Assembly: GCA_023446675.1 (NCBI GenBank)
Contig: JAEXPO010000057.1
Location: 1-9,134 of the forward strand
Reading direction: 5' to 3'
Origin: Bacillota bacterium
Lineage (GTDB): Bacteria; Bacillota; Clostridia; DSM-8532
DNA: 9,134 nt
Below the pieces are notes generated by a model, which searched no databases, was not told where the DNA came from, and saw nothing but the letters and a program-made list of their open reading frames with translations. Position 1 is the stretch's first letter. Each line of letters opens with the position of its first letter. Position numbers and translations under genes: made by a program. Shown one piece after another: positions 1 through 6,738 of the stretch.

Positions 1-772
1 GGTACACGGTATCTTCTTTCGCGACTGGGAACAGTTCAATTATTGGGGGCGTATCCCCAAAGAACTTATGGATAACGGCGCAACCGTCTATTATGGCAAT
101 CAGCAATCCTCCGCGTCGGTGGAACGGTGTGCCCAGGAGCTGAAGGGGAGCATTATGGATATCGTGCAAAAGACCGGCTGCGAAAAGGTCAATATCATTG
201 CACACTCCAAAGGCGGGCTTGATTCACGCTACGCAATCAGCTGCCTGGGCATGGGGGAATATGTTGCGTCGCTTACCACTATCAACTCCCCACATCATGG
301 CTGCAATTATGTGAGAAGGCTGCTGGATAAAATCTCAGATAAAACAGTTCAGTCTATAGGAAAAAAGTACGAATCTGTCTTTACAAAGGTTGGCGATAAT
401 AATCCGGACTTCTTCAATGGGCTTCAGGACCTGACCGAGAAGGAATGCGCACGGCTGAACAGCCTGATGCAGGATGATCCCAAGGTGTTATATCAAAGCG
501 TTGGATCGAGGATGCGCTCACCGTCAAGTGCGATGTTTCCGCTAAATGCTGGGTACAGTATCATTAAATTTTATGGGGGCGGTGAAAATGACGGGCTTGT
601 TCCTACACAGTCTATGGCATGGGGAAATTTTCTTGGTGTATTAAAGCCAAAGGGGCGGCAGGGGATCTCACACGGCGATATGATCGACCTGACCCGAAAG
701 AATATCGAAGGCTTTGATGTTTGTGAGTTTTATGTTGATTTAGTAAACAAGCTTAAGCTGAAAGGACTGTGA
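1..772 (+). CDS. Lipase / alpha-beta hydrolase, 5'-truncated by window edge
   Basis: The reading frame is open from base 2 and gives 256 residues ending at TGA 770-772. An ATG at 68 is internal, because lipase sequence continues upstream of it. The visible N-terminus begins VHGIFFRD; the His-Gly is the oxyanion-hole motif that follows the first core strand of lipases. The nucleophile elbow is AHSKGG (Ser at residue 69 of the partial protein), followed by the lipase-type motif TINSPHHG. The acidic residue is probably the Asp in GENDGLVP (about 197) and the histidine the one in SHGDMIDL (about 224), so the Ser-Asp-His triad appears complete and in order. The family hydrolyses acylglycerols or related carboxylic esters. 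AHSKGG replaces the more common GHSxGG. Any signal peptide lies outside the window, so location is unknown. Family assignment is secure; the substrate is not. Confidence 0.85.
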   Translation, partial: VHGIFFRDWEQFNYWGRIPKELMDNGATVYYGNQQSSASVERCAQELKGSIMDIVQKTGCEKVNIIAHSKGGLDSRYAISCLGMGEYVASLTTINSPHHGCNYVRRLLDKISDKTVQSIGKKYESVFTKVGDNNPDFFNGLQDLTEKECARLNSLMQDDPKVLYQSVGSRMRSPSSAMFPLNAGYSIIKFYGGGENDGLVPTQSMAWGNFLGVLKPKGRQGISHGDMIDLTRKNIEGFDVCEFYVDLVNKLKLKGL

Positions 773-905
773 GCCAGAGCCGTAATTTGGGAGGCCTTTT
801 TAATTGGTACAGCCTACACTGCCCGGTTACTAATATTCAACGTCATGTAATCTGACCTTTCTTTTTTCAGCAGGATATGAAATAATTAGACGACCGAAAT
901 ACGGT

Positions 906-944
906 ATCCCGATTGAAGTTATGCTGGATAGGCCAGGTCGGGAT
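906..944 (+). other. Inverted repeat / possible leader hairpin before mnmD
   Basis: The arms ATCCCGA (906-912) and TCGGGAT (938-944) are perfectly complementary over 7 bp with a 25-nt loop. The 3' arm is followed by an A/T-rich stretch (TTATTTTATG) but not by a real T-run. It ends 37 nt before the chosen mnmD start, so it could be a leader structure or a weak terminator for upstream transcription. It may also be chance. The rest of the 773-981 gap shows no clear gene; a 29-codon ATG frame at 921-1010 has no recognisable similarity. Confidence 0.25.
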
Positions 945-964
945 TTATTTTATGAAATGCTGAT

Positions 965-970
965 AGGGGA
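965..970 (+). promoter_or_regulatory. Ribosome binding site of mnmD, decides the start
   Basis: AGGGGA lies 11 nt before ATG 982. An in-frame GTG at 973 would leave only 2 nt of spacing, so ATG 982 is preferred although GTG 973 keeps the frame open three codons further upstream. Confidence 0.5.
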
Positions 971-981
971 ATGTGTTATAT

Positions 982-1680
982 ATGTTGATTCCATCGAATC
1001 TTGTAAATGAGCAGTTTGATGATCGTTATTTTGATGTGGTTAATGCAATAAATGAAGCTCAGCAAATTTATTTTAGAAATAATAATCTTATCGAGCGGCT
1101 TGCGGTGGGAAAAGAGGCAAAAACCCCTTTTGTAATTGGCGAAATGGGCTTTGGAGCTGGACGTGTGGTTGTTTCTCTTATGGAATTTATAGAGATAAGC
1201 GGCTTGAAGGATGTTTCCATAGAATACAATTCGGTTGAGCTATATCCCATGAGCCCTGAGAGAATGCTGGATATTTTAAATGGATTTAAAGATAGGGTTG
1301 GACCGGGAATTGATACACTTGTAAAGGAATATCGTAAGATTGATATTACCGTGCCTGGGTGGCATACAATGAATATACAGCAAGCCTTTGGAACGCTTAA
1401 GGTGAATCTCTGGATAGGAGAAGCGCTTGAAATGGTGAATGCTCTGGAAAAGCCCTGTGATGTCTGGTTTCTTGATGGACACAGTCCTAAAAAAAACCCC
1501 TCCATATGGCGCCCGGAGCTGCTTGCAGCAATTGGGGAAAAGACAAAAAACAAGGGTACCTGTTCCACCTTTACTGTAGCGGTTGCAGTACAAAAAGCCC
1601 TCATGGCGGCCGGGTTTACCATTAAGAAAAACCCTGGGTTTGGTGGGAAAAAAGAGGTGCTTCAGGGGGTAAAAGATTGA
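982..1680 (+). CDS. mnmD: tRNA 5-methylaminomethyl-2-thiouridine methyltransferase, MnmD type (stand-alone MnmC N-terminal domain)
   Basis: The 232-residue protein matches the SAM-dependent methyltransferase half of bifunctional MnmC (DUF752 family) from end to end. Visible landmarks are SEQFDD-like NEQFDDRYF (9-17) near the N-terminus, the SAM-binding loop GEMGFGAG (53-60; AELGFGTG in E. coli), FLDGHSPKKNPSIW (163-176; FLDGFAPAKNP in MnmC), CSTFT (194-198) and the C-terminal GFGGKKE (219-225). The enzyme methylates nm5(s2)U to mnm5(s2)U at wobble position 34 of certain tRNAs, in the cytoplasm. The FAD-dependent oxidase domain that E. coli MnmC uses to make nm5U from cmnm5U is absent, and the gene ends normally with TGA after the methyltransferase. 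Substrate would therefore have to come from the ammonium branch of MnmEG or from a separate oxidase (inference). The first 200 bp are visibly more A+T-rich than the neighbours. Start chosen on RBS spacing; GTG 973 is the alternative. Confidence 0.85.
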   Translation: MLIPSNLVNEQFDDRYFDVVNAINEAQQIYFRNNNLIERLAVGKEAKTPFVIGEMGFGAGRVVVSLMEFIEISGLKDVSIEYNSVELYPMSPERMLDILNGFKDRVGPGIDTLVKEYRKIDITVPGWHTMNIQQAFGTLKVNLWIGEALEMVNALEKPCDVWFLDGHSPKKNPSIWRPELLAAIGEKTKNKGTCSTFTVAVAVQKALMAAGFTIKKNPGFGGKKEVLQGVKD

Positions 1681-1748
1681 TTTTTGAATAAGGCCCCTTC
1701 TAAGGCATAAGATTTTTGCCGTGGTACATACTGCGAACGGACATTTAC

Positions 1749-1777
1749 TTGATTTTTTAATGCTGTTAAGATAGTAT
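1749..1777 (+). promoter_or_regulatory. Possible sigma-A-type promoter of the diguanylate cyclase gene
   Basis: TTGATT (1749-1754) and TAGTAT (1772-1777) are separated by 17 nt and match the consensus hexamers at 4 of 6 positions each. A transcript starting near 1784 would carry a leader of about 79 nt containing the pentamer repeat. An alternative -35 box, TTGACT at 1777-1782, has no good -10 partner at the usual spacing. The A/T-rich setting makes chance matches likely. Confidence 0.3.
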
Positions 1778-1789
1778 TGACTTTACTAT

Positions 1790-1820
1790 AGCAATGCAAT
1801 AGCAACGCAACAGCAACATC
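1790..1820 (+). repeat. Short tandem repeat of 11 bp, built from GCAAY pentamers
   Basis: Copies are AGCAATGCAAT (1790-1800), AGCAACGCAAC (1801-1811) and a partial AGCAACATC (1812-1820). Each full copy is an A followed by two identical pentamers, GCAAT twice and then GCAAC twice, with a further GCAAC in the third. It lies in the 182-bp gap before the diguanylate cyclase, about 40 nt upstream of its start. Regular helical-turn spacing (11 bp) would fit a repeated protein-binding site, but simple slippage expansion is equally possible. Confidence 0.6.
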
Positions 1821-1852
1821 CGCCTCCCCTCAGATAAATGAAAACGCGCTGC

Positions 1853-1857
1853 AGGAG
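1853..1857 (+). promoter_or_regulatory. Ribosome binding site of the diguanylate cyclase gene
   Basis: AGGAG lies 5 nt before ATG 1863. It supports that start, which also places the membrane segment immediately after a short basic N-terminus. Confidence 0.7.
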
Positions 1858-1862
1858 TACTT

Positions 1863-3323
1863 ATGAATCAAAAATTTAAGATGGGAGTCAACATCCTGAT
1901 TTGCTTGATTATATTGGCAGGCTTCTCTGCTGTGGCCTTCACCAGCTATGGCACCTACAGTAAAATCATTGATGACGATATCGTAAATATTTCAAAACTG
2001 ACTTCCACCAATATTTATTCGGATATACGCAACGAACTTACAAAACCCATATTCGTATCTTTAACCATGGCTAACGACAGCTTCCTTAAGGAATGGCTTC
2101 GGCGTGAGCAGTCGGCCAATACCGATGAGCATCAGGAGAATTTGAGGCAGTACTTATTGGGCCTTAAGGAAAAGTACAATTATGATTCCGTGTTTTTAGT
2201 TTCGGACAAAAGCAAAAAGTATTATCATTTCAATGGGTTAAACAAGGTAATATCTAAGGATGACAGCCATGATGTGTGGTACTACAATTTCGTGGACAGC
2301 GGCCTTGCCTATGATCTGGACGTAGACACCGACGAGGCTAACCAGGGGAGTCTATCGGTGTTTGTCAACTGCCGCATGACAGACGAAAACGGTGAATTTA
2401 TGGGTGTTACGGGCGTTGGCCTGGAGATGGATCAGGTGCAGAATCTGTTGAGGGCCTTTGAAGAGCAGTATAATTTGAAGGCTCTGCTTTTTGGGGAGGA
2501 TGGCACGGTACAGATAGATACCAGCTTAAATGGTATTAGCGTGGAAAATGTGTTCAGTGCAGATATACTAAGCGAAAACAGGCAGAAAATCATCGAAAAT
2601 CAGGATGCGCTGCAGGTATTTCAATTCAAAGAGCAGTCGTTTTACGGCTATTACATTGTAAGGTATGTAGAAGAGCTAAACTGGTATCTGCTTATTAAAA
2701 AGGATACCTCAGTGCTTGCAAGATCCATGTATGCACAAACTGCCAGGGATGCATTTATCTATGCGATTGTCATAATGTGCGTGATTATCATCACTAATAG
2801 CATCATCAGGAAAAACGATCAGCTTATGCGTGGTCTGATGCGAACTGACCAACTGACCGGAATGCCAAACCGTCGCGGTTTCAATGAGGATCTGACCAAG
2901 GCGCTGGGTAATGCGCCGGCACAGGGTTCCTTTTACGTATTTGTTTTTGATATCGACAATTTTAAAAACGTTAACGATATCTATGGGCATCCGGCAGGCG
3001 ATCGCATGCTGCAAGCCATCGGACGGATGGCTTGTGAGGCTTTTCATGAAAGAGGCGTAGTCTGCCGCTGGGGCGGAGATGAGTTCGCGGGTTATTTCTT
3101 TGGGGATAAAAAGGACGTGACACAGCGCCTTGAGCAATTTTTTAATACGGTCAGAAAGGATCCCCTTGCCAGGAAGTACAATACAACGGTGAGTCTTGGC
3201 ATGGCATGCGCTCATGAGGCAGATACTGCCGACACGCTGATATACCGTGCCGATCAGGCGCTGTATAAAGTAAAAGGAAGCGGTAAAAACCACTGGGTAA
3301 TTATGGAAGGTGAAGCAGACTGA
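1863..3323 (+). CDS. Membrane-bound diguanylate cyclase with extracellular double-Cache sensor and GGDEF domain
   Basis: The 486-residue protein has a basic N-terminus, a first membrane segment (about 8-30), a roughly 265-residue extracytoplasmic region, a second membrane segment (about 297-315) and a cytoplasmic GGDEF domain (about 325-482). The extracytoplasmic part has the look of a double Cache (dCache/PDC) ligand sensor, with the DVWYYNFVDSG stretch (137-147) and the strand pair around FVNCRMTDENGEFMGVTGVG. The catalytic domain appears active: DQLTGMPNRRGF (329-340), metal ligand motif FDIDNFKNVND (362-372), YGHPAGD and an intact GGDEF signature (404-408). It should make c-di-GMP from two GTP. 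The inhibitory I-site RxxD normally found five residues before the signature is HERG here (395-398), so product inhibition at that site is probably lost. No EAL domain is present. Target process and ligand cannot be read from the sequence. Confidence 0.92.
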   Translation: MNQKFKMGVNILICLIILAGFSAVAFTSYGTYSKIIDDDIVNISKLTSTNIYSDIRNELTKPIFVSLTMANDSFLKEWLRREQSANTDEHQENLRQYLLGLKEKYNYDSVFLVSDKSKKYYHFNGLNKVISKDDSHDVWYYNFVDSGLAYDLDVDTDEANQGSLSVFVNCRMTDENGEFMGVTGVGLEMDQVQNLLRAFEEQYNLKALLFGEDGTVQIDTSLNGISVENVFSADILSENRQKIIENQDALQVFQFKEQSFYGYYIVRYVEELNWYLLIKKDTSVLARSMYAQTARDAFIYAIVIMCVIIITNSIIRKNDQLMRGLMRTDQLTGMPNRRGFNEDLTKALGNAPAQGSFYVFVFDIDNFKNVNDIYGHPAGDRMLQAIGRMACEAFHERGVVCRWGGDEFAGYFFGDKKDVTQRLEQFFNTVRKDPLARKYNTTVSLGMACAHEADTADTLIYRADQALYKVKGSGKNHWVIMEGEAD

Positions 3324-3388
3324 AGAATGCCGGAGAAGTGAGGCTTTGGTTGGCATACTTCCCTCCCAGGGCTGGTATTACGATCTGT

Positions 3389-5269
3389 TCATTTAAGGAA
3401 GGCTCTCCATACTGCCGCCTCATAAGGACGAAGCTTTAATCCTGCTGCTTCCGGATAGTTTGAAATTACGCGCGTGCCATCCGGGCGGCGGCCTTTTGGA
3501 CTTATGCTTTCCCTGCTCAGATTGCACTCGATATAAAAGGCGGCGTTTTCATCCATGCGGTAATAAGTGAACAGGTTGGGAGCTTCTTTGTTTACAATGC
3601 GGATATTGCCATATACCAGGGCTTGGTGTTTCTTTCTCAAATGAATGAGGTCGCGGTAAAAGCTCCAAACGGAGCCTTCATCGGAAAGCTGGTCCGCCGC
3701 GTTGCAGATATGGCAGTCGTCGTCCGTACCTATCCATGGCTGGGTATGGGAAAAGCCTGCGTGTTTGCCGTCAGTCCATTGCACAGGTGTGCGGGCATGG
3801 TCTCTGGAGCCTGCCAACAGCTTTTTGAAGGCCTCGGCTTCGCTCATGGTCCGGCACAGCTCGGCAAAGAGATTAAGGCTCTCAACATCCCGCAATTCAT
3901 TAATGGAATCGAATTTTTTATTTACCATGCCCAGCTCCTGGCCCTGATAAATAAACGGCGTACCCCGAAGGGTGAGCTGCAGGGTTGCCAGGAGCTTTGC
4001 CAGCACAGCTCTGAAAGCCGGATCCGGATCGACCTTTGATACCATGCGGGGATTGTCATGGTTTTCATAAAAGAGGGAGTGCTGGCAAGGGCCTCCATAG
4101 TTTTCCATCCAGTCGATCATATACGCTTTGTAGTAGTTGAGATCGTACCGGTAGTCATCGAAACGGACATGCCCCGGGGTTTCAAGATGGTCAAAATTGA
4201 ATACCATATCAAGCTCGCCCCGGTAATCTCCGGTGAGAAGCTTGCTCATTTCCATGCCGATACCCGGAGTCTCACCAACGGAAAAGGCGTTGAAGGGAGC
4301 AAAGGCTTCGCTTCTCAATTCACGCAGGTGCTCATGGAGGCGCGGACCGTAAAAATAATGCTCAATGCCGAAGTAGCCGATGAGGCGGCCAATCTGCTCA
4401 TTGCCCTCGGGCAGGCCGGGGCGCTTTGAAATGTAGTTAACAACATCCATGCGAAAGCCGTCCACGCCCTTTTTAAGCCACCAGCGAACCATATCCTTAA
4501 TCTCATTTCGAAGGCTAGCGTTTTCCCAGTTGAGGTCTATTTGCTTTTTTGAGAAGAGATGCAGAGCGTATTGGCCCCGATTTTCGTAAAAGTTCCATGC
4601 GCTGCCGCTGAAAAAGGAGGTCCAATTGTTGGGCTCATCACGGAACAGATAATAGTCGCCATAGGGGGAATCGGGCTCATTAACTGCCTTTTGGAACCAG
4701 GGGTGCTCATCGGAGGTATGGTTTACCACCAGATCCATAATAAGCCGCATGCCCCGTGCGTGAATACCCGCCAGCAGTTCCTCGAAATCCTCCATGGTCC
4801 CGTACTCGGGTATTATTTTGCGGTAATCACGGATATCGTAGCCGTTATCGTCATTGGGGGAATCGTAAATGGGTGAGAGCCAGATGGCATCCACTCCCAG
4901 TAGCTTCAAATAGTCCAGCTTTTCCAGTATGCCCCCAAGATCCCCGATGCCGTCTTCATTGCTGTCCTTAAAGCTTCGGGGATAAATCTGATAAAATACC
5001 GCTTCCTTCCACCAGGCGGCAGTTCCAGAGCCTTTATCCTTACGCGGGGTATCGGGCTCACTGTTTAGAAGCTCAAGGAAGGTATCCACAAAGTCCCCGT
5101 TAACCTGGCCTCCTGAAAGCCTGGGAAGCGCCTTCAGCTTAATGCTTCCTATGACCGGATTTTTGACCGCTTTATCGCTGTGGCCCATTTGCAGGAGTAT
5201 TTTTTTAATGACATCATGGCCTACAGGATGGGCATAAATCTCTTTAATACGGCTGTTTTTCGTAAACAT
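3389..5269 (-). CDS. GH13 subfamily 31-like alpha-glucosidase, probably oligo-1,6-glucosidase, with N-terminal helical extension
   Basis: The 626-residue cytoplasmic protein is the last gene of the operon. Residues about 1-73 are an extension not found in ordinary oligo-1,6-glucosidases, then a polar linker (about 74-84), then a full GH13 enzyme starting WWKEAVFYQIYPRSF. GH13 landmarks: the Ca-site-like loop DSNEDGIGD (102-110), region I DLVVNH (179-184), QIDLNW (243-248), nucleophile region GFRMDVVNYI with Asp275, acid/base Glu333 in VGETPG, and ENHDNPR with Asp405. All three catalytic carboxylates are present. Val276 follows the nucleophile; in GH13_31 enzymes Val here is linked to alpha-1,6 activity, while Ala or Thr is linked to alpha-1,4. 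Likely substrates are isomaltose-type oligosaccharides, though DexB-like dextran glucosidase and trehalose-6-phosphate hydrolase are related alternatives. There is no signal peptide. ATG 5269 was chosen because a GCGGGG sequence lies 8 nt upstream; ATG 5275 and TTG 5290 are in-frame alternatives. Confidence 0.88.
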   Translation of the reverse strand: MFTKNSRIKEIYAHPVGHDVIKKILLQMGHSDKAVKNPVIGSIKLKALPRLSGGQVNGDFVDTFLELLNSEPDTPRKDKGSGTAAWWKEAVFYQIYPRSFKDSNEDGIGDLGGILEKLDYLKLLGVDAIWLSPIYDSPNDDNGYDIRDYRKIIPEYGTMEDFEELLAGIHARGMRLIMDLVVNHTSDEHPWFQKAVNEPDSPYGDYYLFRDEPNNWTSFFSGSAWNFYENRGQYALHLFSKKQIDLNWENASLRNEIKDMVRWWLKKGVDGFRMDVVNYISKRPGLPEGNEQIGRLIGYFGIEHYFYGPRLHEHLRELRSEAFAPFNAFSVGETPGIGMEMSKLLTGDYRGELDMVFNFDHLETPGHVRFDDYRYDLNYYKAYMIDWMENYGGPCQHSLFYENHDNPRMVSKVDPDPAFRAVLAKLLATLQLTLRGTPFIYQGQELGMVNKKFDSINELRDVESLNLFAELCRTMSEAEAFKKLLAGSRDHARTPVQWTDGKHAGFSHTQPWIGTDDDCHICNAADQLSDEGSVWSFYRDLIHLRKKHQALVYGNIRIVNKEAPNLFTYYRMDENAAFYIECNLSRESISPKGRRPDGTRVISNYPEAAGLKLRPYEAAVWRAFLK

Positions 5270-5314
5270 TTCCATATCCCCGCTTTTCAAGCTGATAGAT
5301 CTTTAATGCTGGTA

Positions 5315-6682
5315 TCAGGCATCCTGCGAACCGAAATCACCCCGTTTGGCAAGATCTGATACCATTTTATCAAACATTTCCTTATCAATTTTAAACTTAA
5401 AGCGATAAATAAAATAGCCTGCCACAATAATGCAAAGAGGAAGGATGAGCATGGCCAGCTTCATGGTGAGAAGGCCCCCTTCGGTGACATCATCGGGGGT
5501 TGCGGCGGCGTTGATGCCAGAAAGAATGAGGGTAGCGCCTACAATGCCGTTTGCGATTGCGCCGCCTATCTTGTTAATAAAGGGCTGTACCGAAAAGGTG
5601 ATGCTTTCGTTGCGCCGACCCAGCTTCCACTGTCCGTATTCCACGGTATCGGCCAGAAACATGAGCATGAGAAGCTGAATAAAGGCCTGGCCGATGAAGA
5701 GCAGTACCCCTGCAACGCCAATGGGAAGGATGTTCATGGGGGAAAAGAAGAATATAATGTAACCCATTACCACCAGCACCGTAGAGAAGCCGTATAACTG
5801 CTTTCGATTGAAGCGTTTGGAGAAAACAGGGAAAATAGTTAACGCCACAAGCTGGGAAACACCCAGAACACCTGCAAATACAGGATACATGCCCTCATCC
5901 TTAAAGGCATATTTAAAGAAATAAACGCCGAAGGTGGTTGTGGTACAGTAACCTATCATGAATAATGCCATGGAAATAGCTGTGAATAAAAGCTGATCGT
6001 TTTTAAAAAGTACGCCGAACATCTCCCTGAGGGAGGTGTTTTCCTCTTTTTTATACAGGGTTCGTTCCTCCTTCACACCGAAAAGCGTGAAGCATAAAAA
6101 CGCCAGTGTAATAACCGTTATACCCACAGCGAGAATGAACCAGGCTTTCTTGTCTCCGCCAAGAGCGTTGGTAATGGGAAGTATTCCAACCACAACGATG
6201 TACATTCCAACATTAGCACAGATTCGGGCAAAGGCCCCCGTCCGTTCACGCTCCTTCTGATCAATTGTCAGTGAAGGAAGCATGGACCAATAGGCAATGT
6301 CGTTTGCTCCGTAAGTTAAATCCCAGGCAAGATAAAGGATGACAAAGGAAACCACGTAGCCCGGGCCTGTCAAGCCCAGATCCGTAAAAAGCAGCACGGT
6401 CAGGATACTCCCTATAACACCGCCTATAGCTATCCAGGGCTTGAATTTTCCGAAACGGGAATGGGTGTTGTCCACAAGAATCCCCATAAAAGGGTCGTTT
6501 ACGGCGTCGAATAGACGTAAAGCCGTAAGCGCGCCTGTCATATACCACATGGTGGAGTCCGGAAGATTAAGAATATCGGTGAGATAGTAGATCAGATACA
6601 CGCTGACCATGGTATAGAGCATATCTCTGCCCACGGTGCCAAGTCCATAGTTGTAGCGATTGACTGTTTTGCCGTTAGTCAT
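5315..6682 (-). CDS. GPH-family cation/sugar symporter (MelB-like)
   Basis: The 455-residue, very hydrophobic protein has about 12 membrane segments and belongs to the glycoside-pentoside-hexuronide:cation symporter family of the major facilitator superfamily. The family signature is clear: LRLFDAVNDPFMGILVDNT followed by SRFGKFKPW. Asp59 and Asp63 occupy the positions of MelB Asp55 and Asp59, the helix-II carboxylates that bind the coupling Na+/H+/Li+. Further typical motifs are the loop KERERTGAFARI between the membrane segments and DTVEYGQWKLGRRNE (conserved EYGEWKTG-type motif) in the C-terminal half. It should import intact disaccharides or small oligosaccharides with a cation across the cytoplasmic membrane. 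It lies 56 bp after the alpha-galactosidase and 45 bp before the GH13 gene, so all three are probably one transcript. Its start is ATG 6682, not the in-frame TTG 6703, because AAGGAGGT sits between the two. The exact sugar is inferred from the neighbours. Confidence 0.92.
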   Translation of the reverse strand: MTNGKTVNRYNYGLGTVGRDMLYTMVSVYLIYYLTDILNLPDSTMWYMTGALTALRLFDAVNDPFMGILVDNTHSRFGKFKPWIAIGGVIGSILTVLLFTDLGLTGPGYVVSFVILYLAWDLTYGANDIAYWSMLPSLTIDQKERERTGAFARICANVGMYIVVVGILPITNALGGDKKAWFILAVGITVITLAFLCFTLFGVKEERTLYKKEENTSLREMFGVLFKNDQLLFTAISMALFMIGYCTTTTFGVYFFKYAFKDEGMYPVFAGVLGVSQLVALTIFPVFSKRFNRKQLYGFSTVLVVMGYIIFFFSPMNILPIGVAGVLLFIGQAFIQLLMLMFLADTVEYGQWKLGRRNESITFSVQPFINKIGGAIANGIVGATLILSGINAAATPDDVTEGGLLTMKLAMLILPLCIIVAGYFIYRFKFKIDKEMFDKMVSDLAKRGDFGSQDA

Positions 6683-6690
6683 TATTGGGT

Positions 6691-6698
6691 ACCTCCTT
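6691..6698 (-). promoter_or_regulatory. Strong ribosome binding site of the GPH symporter gene
   Basis: AAGGAGGT on the minus strand is a full match to the anti-Shine-Dalgarno sequence, 8 nt before ATG 6682. It excludes TTG 6703 as the likely start, because the SD would then be inside the coding region. Confidence 0.9.
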
Positions 6699-6738
6699 GA
6701 CAATAATACCTTATAGCTCAGAAGCGTTGATATACAGG

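Noticed and set aside
858..1010. Open stretch in the lipase-mnmD gap reading MLDRPGRDLFYEMLIGECVI from ATG 921
   Set aside because: Only 29 codons from its ATG, no RBS, overlaps the mnmD start, and no family recognised. A decayed gene remnant cannot be excluded.
1068..1622. 184-codon minus-strand open frame opposite mnmD
   Set aside because: It is antisense to an intact, well-matched MnmD; its composition (Ser/Pro/Phe/Ile-rich) is typical of a shadow frame.
1681..1730. Terminator after mnmD around AAGGCCCCTT
   Set aside because: The AAGG/CCTT arms leave a loop of two bases and no proper U-tract follows.
2709..3356. Long open frame of 215 codons on the minus strand within the cyclase gene
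   Set aside because: It lies antisense to a strongly recognised GGDEF protein, has no recognisable domain and no RBS, and looks like a codon-use shadow.
3327..3366. Possible bidirectional terminator between the convergent cyclase and GH13 genes
   Set aside because: Two mutually exclusive weak stems (ATGCC/GGCAT, and GGAGAAGT with ACTTC plus TCC separated by a 2-nt bulge) with loops of about 17-20 nt and no T-run on either strand. A terminator is expected here but the sequence does not show a convincing one.
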